In this document: positions 37,955 to 46,620 of the stretch, piece by piece
Numbering within the stretch: position 1 is the first letter of the stretch
Layout: each line of letters opens with the position of its first letter
NCBI GenBank assembly: GCA_016721085.1
Contig: JADKJI010000014.1
Location: forward strand, 1-64,000
DNA: 64,000 bases
DNA from: Chitinophagaceae bacterium
Lineage (GTDB): Bacteria; Bacteroidota; Bacteroidia; Chitinophagales; Chitinophagaceae
Direction: 5' to 3'
The notes under the pieces: model-generated
What the model was told of the DNA's origin: nothing
The model's input: only the letters and a program-made list of their open reading frames with translations
Database searches by the model: none
Made by a program: the position numbers and the translations under genes

Positions 37955-38530
37955 TTATAAGGATGATTCTTTGGTAACCTGTCCATCAGAAAATTGGTTA
38001 CCTAATGCATTGATGATACTTGAAAGTGGGCCACCCATTTTGTGGGTATTGTCATCTAATGTAGAATCATCGAGTAACTCTCCCATCTGTAATGCAGAAG
38101 GCAGATAGGGTAGAATATTATTTCGTTGTCGAGCCAGATAGAGTTTTATTAGCTGGGTATCTTTACCCTCACCAGCCATTTCTTTGATATTTGAAATTGC
38201 AGTATTGAGTATCGCATTCAATTTATCTTCAACAATTGATGGAGTTTCTTCTGAATAACCGGCAATTTTTCCAATAACAGCTTGTTTTTTGTTCCCGAGT
38301 ACAATTGTTAACCATTGACTTGAAGAATTATTCTCGATTATTGATTCTATTCCAGCATCCGTTTTGCAGTATTGGCACAATGCAGTAAGTACAGAAGGGA
38401 TTGCTGATTGGCTGAAGTGATCTTCCTTTATTGATTCACTTGTTTCAGTATCCCGCCTGTTAGCATCCATTTTTTGTAACGGTGGGTACTTCAATTTCTC
38501 TTGAATGGCTATAAGTATATTTTGTGACAA
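37955..38530 (-). CDS. Protein of unknown function
   Basis: 191 residues, soluble and largely helical. There are patches such as SAIPSVLTALCQY, AVIGKIAGYSEETPSIVEDK and LARQRNNILPYLPSALQMGELLDD, and a Gly/Asn-rich tail GPLSSIINALGNQFSDG. The pattern is weakly like the DUF937 group, but I cannot assert the family. It is on the same strand as the beta-barrel gene, 49 nt upstream of its start codon, so the two may be co-transcribed. Confidence 0.6.
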   Translation of the reverse strand: MSQNILIAIQEKLKYPPLQKMDANRRDTETSESIKEDHFSQSAIPSVLTALCQYCKTDAGIESIIENNSSSQWLTIVLGNKKQAVIGKIAGYSEETPSIVEDKLNAILNTAISNIKEMAGEGKDTQLIKLYLARQRNNILPYLPSALQMGELLDDSTLDDNTHKMGGPLSSIINALGNQFSDGQVTKESSL

Positions 38531-38652
38531 TCTTTTTTGAGTTTATTGTAAAGATGGATTAGAGCCCCGGAAAATAGACAGCAATGGATAAGGTTATTGC
38601 TGCATTATTCACCAGGTTAAAGGGTACGGTTCAAAATATATAAAAGACAGTA

Positions 38653-38973
38653 TCAGAGTATAAGAATAAGTAATAGAATAATGATGATTAAAGCTCCAAT
38701 TGAAATATAAACACCATTGCTCATTTTTTTTATTTCCTTTTTGATATCCTTGGTTTCTTTTCTGAGCTCTTTTTTCTCGAAACCGGATAGAGTAGTTTTG
38801 TCTGTTGATTTAATTTCTTCCAATCGTTGTGTAAGAATTCTTGCCCTCGCTTCTTCATTGGATGGAATACTGTCTCTTGTTGGCCTGAGTAAGGCTGCTT
38901 GTACCGGAGACACAAGCGCTACCAATAGAAATAGAATTGTAATGAGGAAGCTGGTTAGGAATTTACTTTTCAT
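38653..38973 (-). CDS. Small exported protein with C-terminal membrane helix
   Basis: 106 residues. An N-terminal hydrophobic signal (residues 6-27, ending PVQA), a charged helical middle rich in Lys/Glu (EEIKSTDKTTLSGFEKKELR, about 45-84) likely to form a coiled coil, and a C-terminal membrane helix (SIGALIIIILLLILIL). The family is unknown to me; similar small proteins are frequent in Bacteroidota. Confidence 0.65.
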   Translation of the reverse strand: MKSKFLTSFLITILFLLVALVSPVQAALLRPTRDSIPSNEEARARILTQRLEEIKSTDKTTLSGFEKKELRKETKDIKKEIKKMSNGVYISIGALIIIILLLILIL

Positions 38974-39405
38974 GTCTTAGTTATTTAGTAAAATGGAAAG
39001 GCTAATAAGCAATGATTGATTGAGAGTGACTTGCATGGTAAAGATGGAGCTATTGCTGTTACTTATTATTACAGCATTGTATTCTCCTTTTATACATTTC
39101 ACACGTTATTTAAAATGTTTTACATTTTATTGCCATAACTATTTGATTCGCTTTACTGAATAGGCTACTACTATTCCAATTGTAGTTTGTATGGGGAAGT
39201 TGCGTTCATTAATGCTGGTTAAATGGTTGATTTACAGCAAAAAAGCCTTAATTCATGGATGAAATTCAAAATAGTTCTTTATCTTCCCCCTGCTTTCCTG
39301 AGTTGACTTAAATTATTGCTGACTTTTGTTATTTGTTCATCTTCAATCAGGAAAGACTTTTTAGGCTATTTACTTTGTTTGCACCCCAAATTCTAAAGTT
39401 TAGTT
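38974..39405. other. Intergenic region without a gene
   Basis: About 430 bp of A+T-rich DNA between the divergent small membrane-protein gene and the HD-YitT gene. I see no open frame with coding character, no strong hairpin and no repeat family. A TTACTTTG at 39368-39375 is one base from TAnnTTTG and could be the -7 box for the downstream gene. Confidence 0.6.
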
Positions 39406-40804
39406 ATGCAATTTGATCAGGCGTATTCCTACATCATCAAGAAATTAGAAAACGGGCTACCGGCTTATATTACGTATCATAATCTGGACCATACAATAAA
39501 TGTTCTTGCTGCGGCTGAGCATCTGGCTATATCCGAAAAAATTGTTGGTGAGGATCTGATTTTACTGAAGACCGCCGCTCTTTTCCATGATGTGGGTTTT
39601 ATTCAGAATCATCACGACCATGAAGAGATATCCTGCAGAATTGCAAGAAAACACCTTCCCGACTATAATTATAGCGAAGAGCAAATAGACCATATTTGCC
39701 GAATAATAATGGCAACAAAATTGCCCCAGACTCCTCATGATCACCTGAGCCAGATACTTTGTGATGCAGACTTGTTCTATCTGGGGACTGATGATTATAA
39801 AAAGACTGCCGAAAGCCTGTTTCATGAATATAAAAAGCATGATTTGGTTAAGAACAGGGCTGAATGGGAATTGAAACAGATTGAATTTCTTAATTCTCAT
39901 AGCTATTTTACTCAGACAGCCATTCGTGAAAGGGAAAGCCATAAGCAAAAAAACCTACAGGAATTGAAGACGCAATTGGCAGCTTCGATTACCAAGCATC
40001 CAAAAGAAGACCCTTTGGAAATAGTGCAGGATTTCGCCTGGATTATACTGGGAGTTATTATTGCTGGATTCTCACTTAAAGGTTTTCTTGTTCCCAACCA
40101 TTTCTTTGATGGTGGTATAACCGGAGTATCCTTACTTCTTCATGAGTTATACGACTTGAATCTTGCTTTGGTTATAATAGTTCTTAATATCCCCCTTATT
40201 TTAATAAGCTATTATACTGCTACTTCCTAATTTCATGATTACTCAGGATAAATTGCTGATCTCCATTTTCGGTGGTGTGTTTCTTGGAATCGGAATCGGT
40301 CTTATCATGCGCGCAGGAGCAGCCCTTGATGGGATTGAAGTGTTGGCATTATATACACTGAAGAAAACTTCATTTACTATCACAGAAATCATTCTTGGAA
40401 TCAATATCCTCATTTTCAGTATTGCTGCATTGAAATTCGGACCTGAAACAGCTCTATATTCAATCCTTACCTATTTTGCTGCTACCAGAAGTATCGACTA
40501 TGTGGTAGAAGGTTTGCAAGCATATACGGGTGTTACCATAATATCTGGTAAGAGCGAAGTGATAAAGTACCAGCTGGTAAACAATTTAGGAAGAGGTATC
40601 ACTGTGTATAAGGGAGAAAGAGGATTCCTTCCCGGAAAATTCGAGATCAGCTCCGAATGCGATATCATCTTTACAGTAATCACCAGACTCGAATTGCGAA
40701 AGTTGAAAAATCTGGTATATGAAGTAGACGCAAATGCATTTGTTATAGCCAATACTATTAAGGAAGCTTCTGGTGGTATCATCAAACGCAGACAACATCA
40801 TTAA
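39406..40804 (+). CDS. HD-domain / YitT membrane / DUF2179 fusion protein (frameshifted)
   Basis: About 466 residues. Residues 1-190 form an HD phosphohydrolase-type domain: His25/His29 (YHNLDH), the doublet His61-Asp62 (FHDVGF), His69/His70 and Asp120. From about residue 205 the YitT integral-membrane region begins (FAWIILGVIIAGFSLKGFLV) and continues in the second frame with GVFLGIGIGLIMRAGAALDG. The C-terminal DUF2179 domain shows GRGITVYKGERGF and a strand IIFTVITRLEL. An extra T near 40226 (ACTTCCT for ACTCCT) breaks the frame at YYTATPNFMITQ. YitT proteins are thought to be transporters; the HD addition suggests nucleotide-linked control. Confidence 0.82.
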
Positions 40805-40824
40805 TTGAATTTTATTTTAATGAT

Positions 40825-41841
40825 ATGATAAGAGCTCTTACATCTTTTGTTTTTTTTATGTCCTGGCTTTCTGTATTGGCAGGGTCAAAGGATTCTGTTA
40901 TTACAGTTTCATTGCCAGATTCGATGAAGGCAATCGGCCTGTTAACCACTGTTTCTATACAAAGTATTCAAGGTAAGAAACAGCTTCAGGCAGGTGTGCA
41001 GCTTGGTGGCATATCAGTATACCTTGAGTCACATAAATCGAAAAGGGAAGTGGTAATGGAATTTCCTAAATCTGCTACTGTAATTGCATCAGGTCTAGGG
41101 GTAGAAATAGAGAAAGGAGAATTTACCTGGAATTTTGACTGGAAATTGAAAGAGACCTATCAGTTATACATTGCTACGGCTTCTGATTCGGCGGAAAATT
41201 TTACTATATATAGCGGCTATATCCATTTTCCTGAAACTAATAAATGGAAGTTGATAGGAAGTTGTGAAGTAGCAGGTAAATGGGGCTTTCAGCAATCTGC
41301 CGGTGCCTTTTTCACCAATTCTAAAAAGAACAAAATTGAAATTTCAAGAGAACCGCTTTGGATTCAGAAATCTATTGGCTGGGTAGCTTTGAGTGCTACA
41401 GAATCAAAGCCTCCGGTATTATTACCTTTCTCTAATATTGATAGTCTCGATCAAAGTGCCAGAGATGAACAAATAATACGACAAGCCATGCAATCCGGTA
41501 AACTGGAAAGCTTGAAACAGATCGAATCGGTTTATTATGCCATCCTAACAGAAGGAACAGGTGCACAGGTAAAAGTAACCGATACATTGACTGTAAAATA
41601 TAAAGGCTATCTCCTGACCAACGGAAGAGTATTCGATCAAACAAAAACATCTCCCGCAACTTTCCCCTTAACCAGACTAATCAAAGGTTGGCAATTAGCC
41701 CTTCCTGCCTGCAAGGTAGGAGGTAAGATAAAAATCGTAATCCCCTCTGGTCAATCTTATAGTATTCGTACCCGTGGACCCAAGATTCCTCCTAATAGTG
41801 TATTGGTTTTTGAAATTGAAGTGGTTAAAGCTGGAGGCTAG
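40825..41841 (+). CDS. Exported FKBP-type peptidyl-prolyl isomerase with novel N-terminal domain
   Basis: 338 residues with a signal peptide (about 1-19). The C-terminal FKBP domain covers about residues 235-338: LTVKYKGYLLTNGRVFDQT, FPLTRLIKGWQLALPACKVGGK, IVIPSGQSYSIRTRGPKIPPNSVLVFEIEV (read as strand blocks). The key aromatic and hydrophobic pocket residues are largely retained. The N-terminal 230 residues are beta-rich and not recognised. The protein may assist folding outside the cytoplasm. The gene is 20 nt after the HD-YitT gene and likely co-transcribed. Its stop codon is the TAG in the first word of the next repeat. Confidence 0.85.
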   Translation: MIRALTSFVFFMSWLSVLAGSKDSVITVSLPDSMKAIGLLTTVSIQSIQGKKQLQAGVQLGGISVYLESHKSKREVVMEFPKSATVIASGLGVEIEKGEFTWNFDWKLKETYQLYIATASDSAENFTIYSGYIHFPETNKWKLIGSCEVAGKWGFQQSAGAFFTNSKKNKIEISREPLWIQKSIGWVALSATESKPPVLLPFSNIDSLDQSARDEQIIRQAMQSGKLESLKQIESVYYAILTEGTGAQVKVTDTLTVKYKGYLLTNGRVFDQTKTSPATFPLTRLIKGWQLALPACKVGGKIKIVIPSGQSYSIRTRGPKIPPNSVLVFEIEVVKAGG

Positions 41842-42040
41842 ATGCTTGATGCTAGATGCTTGATGCTTTTGCCTAGGGCCTAAGGCCTAAGGCTTAAAGC
41901 TTAAATCAATTATAGTACGGGAGCGTTGAGAACTACGAGGATTTTTAATTGAAGCCTAATCATTGTACGGATAACCAAACTAAGCCCTAGGCTTTAGGCT
42001 TTAAGCTTTAGGCAAAAGGCATCTAGCTTCAAGCATTCAG
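41838..42040. repeat. GCCTAAGGC/GATGCTTGATGC word repeat, copy 2
   Basis: Outer words GATGCTTGATGCTAGATGC (41840-41868) and inner words TAGGGCCTAAGGCCTAAGGC and TTAAAGCTTAA, mirrored at 41976-42032 (TAGGCTTTAGGCTTTAAGC, then CATCTAGCTTCAAGCATTC). It lies between the convergent FKBP and TMEM175 genes and supplies the FKBP stop. Confidence 0.88.
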
Positions 42041-42044
42041 CCCC

Positions 42045-42701
42045 TCAAACCTTCTCCCCAATCTTATACTTCCTATCGTAATATCGTCTGTTAAGAATAG
42101 TGAAGATGAATACAGTTACAAGAAACATCCTTCCAATGGCGCCTCCGAATAATAAGCTAACTGGCAATGAAAGCAGAAAGAAAATAACGACTACCCAGGC
42201 ACTTGCATATTTGAATTTTATGATGCCCTGGGGAATAGGTTCACTTTGGAACTCCTTATGTTTTACTACATAGCGCCATAGTAAGACCTGTATGAGGCCG
42301 GTAACAATTACATTGATTACATAATACATGTATGGCTGGAACTGCATAAAGCGACTTACTAAACCGGTAGTAAATGGCATACAGACGATACTTAATAAGA
42401 ACCAGGTATTAAGTGAAATCAGTTTGCGATCATAATCTTTCAGATAGCCGAATATAGTATGATGCGCTTTCCAATATTGTCCGATTACTATGAAACTGAT
42501 GAAGAATCCAAGGAATTCCGGTACCATATGTAATATGGCATGATTGAATTCTTCAGAGAAATTTTCAGTTCCTGAAGGAATTACAGGCACTTTTATCTCA
42601 ATTACCAAAAGAGTGATTGAGATGGCAAAAACAGCATCTGAAAAAAGTGCGATTCTTTCTAGTTGAAATTTGTTTTTCTCCTCCTGATGATGGGTGCTCA
42701 T
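42045..42701 (-). CDS. TMEM175-like (DUF1211) potassium-channel family protein
   Basis: 218 residues from the ATG at 42701; an ATG at 42740 would only add a weak N-terminus. Six predicted membrane helices. Helix 1 has the defining FSDAVFAISITLLVIEIKVP, in which the FSD motif lines the pore. Bacterial members form tetrameric K+ channels. The short cytoplasmic tail ends in a basic YYDRKYKIGEKV. It is convergent with the FKBP gene. Confidence 0.87.
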   Translation of the reverse strand: MSTHHQEEKNKFQLERIALFSDAVFAISITLLVIEIKVPVIPSGTENFSEEFNHAILHMVPEFLGFFISFIVIGQYWKAHHTIFGYLKDYDRKLISLNTWFLLSIVCMPFTTGLVSRFMQFQPYMYYVINVIVTGLIQVLLWRYVVKHKEFQSEPIPQGIIKFKYASAWVVVIFFLLSLPVSLLFGGAIGRMFLVTVFIFTILNRRYYDRKYKIGEKV

Positions 42702-42921
42702 AGCTAAGGGTTGGTGTTTGGTGCCCCAATATAGTTGCAATTATGTTTTCAGCAAAATATGGGCAAGGGTACATATATCAGGTCTTTCAACTCGAATATC
42801 AATCCAAAAGACGCAGTTGCTTATCAGGCAAAAATATGCCCATCCCACTATTTACTTTAGCTATCGGATAGTGAATATTATCCGAATGAATATCCTTTAT
42901 TAAAACCAAAAACCAATTTGT

Positions 42922-43701
42922 ATGAAAATCAAATCGCTAACCCTTTCTGTGTCCCTTTTGTTGTTATTTATGGTCTCTTGCAAAAAATCTACTACTGAAC
43001 CTACTCCTGTTCCACCAGTTCCAAATGCGGCCGAAGAGCAAATGTCACCGGCTTCAGGTAAAGCAGTTCATTACTTGTTTAATGGCAATACCCGCGATAC
43101 CAGTGGGAATAATAACCATGGCGGTGAAGCTGGCTATCTTGCTTATGGTTCTGACCGTTTCGACAGGGCAAACAGGTCACTTGTTCTTAATGGTTCTAAT
43201 GCAAGAACAGAAGTGGTAGGGTTAAACCAGACATTCCCTTTTTCTTATTCGCTGTGGCTGAATACGCCTACTCCGGAAGCTGTTATGTCCCTCTTCCAAT
43301 CAGATCGCACAGCTAATTCTTATTTTGGATCCTGGCTCCAGATGTCTATTTCTTCACCAAATAAACTAGCCTTTAATATTGGTAATGGTGGTGCTATGAA
43401 CGGAAATAGCCGGAATTCATTATTAAGCTCTGTGGCACTTTCCGCTAATCAATGGTATCATTTGGTGATAAACGCCAGAGGAGCTAATGATATGGACCTT
43501 TATATTAATGGCGTTAAAGATAATAGTGCAGTTTATGATGGTGATGCAACACAAATTTCGTACTCAGGCCCTAGTCCGATTGGATTAATTGGAGCAGCAT
43601 TTTCAGGGCAGAATTTCAATGGCAAAATTGATGATTTCAGGGCTTATAACCGTACACTTACCCCTACCGAGGTAGCGGCTTTGTATTCTTTCCACCCTTA
43701 A
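42922..43701 (+). CDS. LamG-domain (concanavalin-like) lipoprotein
   Basis: 259 residues with lipobox FMVSCKK (Cys at about 20), a Pro/Thr linker (EPTPVPPVP), then a LamG-like jelly-roll: SGNNNHGGEAGYLAYG, RSLVLNGSNARTEVV, FSYSLWLNTP, NQWYHLVINARG, DLYINGVKDN and GKIDDFRAYNRTLTPTEVAAL. The domain probably binds sugars or surface proteins. A hairpin terminator follows directly. Confidence 0.88.
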   Translation: MKIKSLTLSVSLLLLFMVSCKKSTTEPTPVPPVPNAAEEQMSPASGKAVHYLFNGNTRDTSGNNNHGGEAGYLAYGSDRFDRANRSLVLNGSNARTEVVGLNQTFPFSYSLWLNTPTPEAVMSLFQSDRTANSYFGSWLQMSISSPNKLAFNIGNGGAMNGNSRNSLLSSVALSANQWYHLVINARGANDMDLYINGVKDNSAVYDGDATQISYSGPSPIGLIGAAFSGQNFNGKIDDFRAYNRTLTPTEVAALYSFHP

Positions 43702-43728
43702 TCATACCATTAACCATTACACCTTTCT

Positions 43729-43755
43729 CCCCCGAACTTATTCGGGGGATTTTTT
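43729..43755 (+). terminator. Rho-independent terminator after the LamG gene
   Basis: CCCCCGAA (43729-43736) and TTCGGGGG (43741-43748) pair around CTTA and are followed by ATTTTTTATT. Confidence 0.9.
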
Positions 43756-43907
43756 ATTGATGCCATCTGACCAATAATTGCCAGCTTTTAACCAATAACT
43801 GCAGCTTTCAGCACATTAAATGAAGTAATTAACTTTCAGGGGATAAGTTTTTCATAATTCACTCTTACAGATGAATTATTTTAGACTGGATAAACAATTG
43901 TATCTGA

Positions 43908-45785
43908 ATGCTTCAGGAATTTAAACCTTCCACACTATCCCTTTTATTGTTGGGTTTGTTTTTTGCACCTTTTACAAGTTGGTCGCAAAAGAATTGCGAT
44001 TGCCCAGAATTTTTACCCCTTCAACAACAAGCCAGACAATCAACTGACAACCAAAGAAAAGATGCTGAGTTACAATTACAGAATTCAAAAAATAAGGGTT
44101 GTTTACCAAAGTATTATGAATGGCTAGCTGAATCTTTCGGATATCTAAGAGAATTGGATTCTTCTGAATATTATTTGCAAAAAGCAGCAAAATATTATTC
44201 CAGCAATGGATGTCCTGATATTTCATATCAAAACTATTACAGAATTGCTGCGGCAGTTTATCATAATAAGGGAGATTATCCATCCGCTCTTTCTATTAGT
44301 TTAAAGAATCTGGCTATTCTTGATCAATACAAAGACAATTATGAAGAAGCTGATTGTCTACTGATGATTTCCCAAACTTTCAACAGGATGAAAGAGTCAT
44401 CTAAGGGAATCGTCTACGCACGCAAAGCATTACCATTTATTCGTGAACTAACTGTGCCATCAGAAAAGGCCAATTTATTATATAAGGTCGGTGGTAAATA
44501 TCTTTGGTATTTTCAGGATACTAAAGATTTTAAATTTCTCGATACAGGGGAAGTATTAACCAGGGAGCAGCTGTCGATCGGTAAAAAAATCAATGATGCC
44601 TCAATATTAAGAAAAGGATATAATCTGATGAATGGCTATGCCCATGAAAGAGGTAACTATATTTTGGCTCTTAGCTATCTTGATAGCTCCTTAGCCACTT
44701 TTACTCCTGAGAGTACCGATGGATTGAAAGCAACTAATTTCGGCGACAAAGCAGATGTGCTAATGGAATTGGGAAGATATAAAGAAGCCCAGGCGTTTGC
44801 CGATTCCAGCCTGAGGATAAAAAAAATGAGTAAAAACCCTGAGTCGATAGCAAATTCATATGCACTCATCTACCAGATTGCAAAGCGAAGAGATGATTAT
44901 AAAGTGGCATTAGAGTCGTTGGAGGCGTATGTTGAGATACAGGATAGTCTGACAAATGTTGAAAGAACGAAAGTGATTAATGAGCTGGAGAAAAAATATA
45001 ATCAGGCTAAGAATGAAAAAACAATTCAGGAATTAGCGCAACAAAAAAGAATATATATTTTGCTTGCCATCGCTGGTCTTCTGGCATTAGTAGGCCTCAT
45101 ATTTTTTATCCGTCAACAATCTTTAAATAATAAGAAAAAGATGCTGGAAGCTGAACAGCGATTGAACAGGGCAAGAATTAATCCCCATTTCTTTTTCAAT
45201 GCGTTGGCTTCACTCCAGTCAATGGCAATGGAAGGAGGGAATAACCAATCAGTAGTTAGTAATCTCTCAAAATTCTCTCATATAATGAGAGAGACATTAG
45301 AAAGTACCTATAAGGACTATGTGACAATTGAACAGGAAACTGATTTTCTTAATGAGTATCTGGAATTACAGTTGGCCAGGTTCCCTGATAAATTCACCTA
45401 TAGTATCAAAGCCGATGCTAATCTTGAACCTGCAGAAACACTGCTGCCTGCCATGATTTTGCAACCATTTGTTGAAAATAGTATTGAACATGGATTCAAG
45501 GGAATAGGATATAAAGGTCATTTGTCAATTGCTTTTAAGCAAGAAGGCTCGCATCTTGGAATATTTATTACAGACAATGGCAGGGGATTGGCAGATTCGC
45601 CTGTCGAAAAAAATGGCCATATCTCAAGGGCTATGCAAATGATAAGAGACAGGATTTATCTCCTCAATATCAAATTAAAAACAAAAGCTTCATTTACAAT
45701 TGAAAATAATTCGGATGGGGTAGGGGTTCAGGTTAAGATACTATTACCAGCCCTATATAGAAATGATGCTGTGGCATCTGAATGA
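43908..45785 (+). CDS. LytS-type sensor histidine kinase with TPR sensor domain
   Basis: 625 residues. Signal peptide (about 1-25), then TPR-like helices (residues 40-370) placed outside the cytoplasm, a membrane helix (about 382-401, ILLAIAGLLALVGLIFFI), and the His_kinase (PF06580) domain with the phospho-acceptor His427 in RINPHFFFNALASLQS. The ATPase part has VENSIEHGF (N box) and DNGRGL. It should phosphorylate the LytTR regulator encoded 29 nt downstream. The signal sensed is unknown. Confidence 0.92.
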   Translation: MLQEFKPSTLSLLLLGLFFAPFTSWSQKNCDCPEFLPLQQQARQSTDNQRKDAELQLQNSKNKGCLPKYYEWLAESFGYLRELDSSEYYLQKAAKYYSSNGCPDISYQNYYRIAAAVYHNKGDYPSALSISLKNLAILDQYKDNYEEADCLLMISQTFNRMKESSKGIVYARKALPFIRELTVPSEKANLLYKVGGKYLWYFQDTKDFKFLDTGEVLTREQLSIGKKINDASILRKGYNLMNGYAHERGNYILALSYLDSSLATFTPESTDGLKATNFGDKADVLMELGRYKEAQAFADSSLRIKKMSKNPESIANSYALIYQIAKRRDDYKVALESLEAYVEIQDSLTNVERTKVINELEKKYNQAKNEKTIQELAQQKRIYILLAIAGLLALVGLIFFIRQQSLNNKKKMLEAEQRLNRARINPHFFFNALASLQSMAMEGGNNQSVVSNLSKFSHIMRETLESTYKDYVTIEQETDFLNEYLELQLARFPDKFTYSIKADANLEPAETLLPAMILQPFVENSIEHGFKGIGYKGHLSIAFKQEGSHLGIFITDNGRGLADSPVEKNGHISRAMQMIRDRIYLLNIKLKTKASFTIENNSDGVGVQVKILLPALYRNDAVASE

Positions 45786-45814
45786 AATTTTGCGTATAAT
45801 TTAAAATCACTGTT

Positions 45815-46561
45815 ATGAAAATACTTATTGTAGATAATGAAGCTCCTATCAGAAAAGGATTAGTGAGTTTGGTGAAAGTGTATTGTGAGGGTATTACTCA
45901 AATTGAAGAAGCAGGTAGTGTGGCTTCTGCAATTGAAAAAATAGACCAGCTTTCTCCTGATATTGTATTGTTGGATGTTGAAATGGAGGATGGTACTGGA
46001 TTTGATTTATTGCGGAAATTGATTTCCCCCTCTTTCCAACTGATATTTGTTACAGCACATGATAAATACGCATTGGAAGCCTTTCAGTTTAGTGCTATCG
46101 ACTATCTATTGAAACCCGTAGATCCGGAGGCTTTCCGAAGAAGTATGGAAAAGGCAATTCTTCTTGTAAATAATATGTTTCTCAAACGTCAGGTAGAAGT
46201 TTTATTACAGCAATTGTCGGGTATACAATCCAAAGAGAGGAAGATAGTGCTGAAAGATATCGAGAACACCTATTTTGTAAAAATAGCAAGCATTCTTTAC
46301 TGTGAGGCCGAAGGTACCTATACGAGGTTCTTTCTTGAAGACGGCGAACCTATTCTTGTATCCAGAAATTTAAAGGAATATGCCTCTATGCTGGAACCAT
46401 TAGGATTTATTCGCACTCATCATTCCTTTCTGGTGAATCCTGATAAGATACGGTTATATGATAAGACCGATGGTGGAATGCTCGTTTTGGAAAGTGGTAG
46501 CCAGGTTCCTGTGTCGCAGCGGAAAAAGGAATCCGTTATGCAAATATTGGAGTGCCGGTGA
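45815..46561 (+). CDS. LytTR-family response regulator
   Basis: 248 residues. Receiver domain (1-120) with acidic residues near the start (VDNEAP), phospho-acceptor Asp54 (LLDVEM), Thr/Ser at VTAHDK and Lys in LLKPVDP. The LytTR DNA-binding domain covers about residues 145-245 (YFVKIASILYCEAEGTYTRF, FIRTHHSFLVNP, VPVSQRKKE). Partner of the upstream histidine kinase. No target operon is evident, apart from the following amidohydrolase gene. Confidence 0.93.
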   Translation: MKILIVDNEAPIRKGLVSLVKVYCEGITQIEEAGSVASAIEKIDQLSPDIVLLDVEMEDGTGFDLLRKLISPSFQLIFVTAHDKYALEAFQFSAIDYLLKPVDPEAFRRSMEKAILLVNNMFLKRQVEVLLQQLSGIQSKERKIVLKDIENTYFVKIASILYCEAEGTYTRFFLEDGEPILVSRNLKEYASMLEPLGFIRTHHSFLVNPDKIRLYDKTDGGMLVLESGSQVPVSQRKKESVMQILECR

Positions 46562-46620
46562 TTTCTTATTATTTCATTTTACGACTTGTATTAAATACTG
46601 TAATTTTCTGGAAAACAGGC

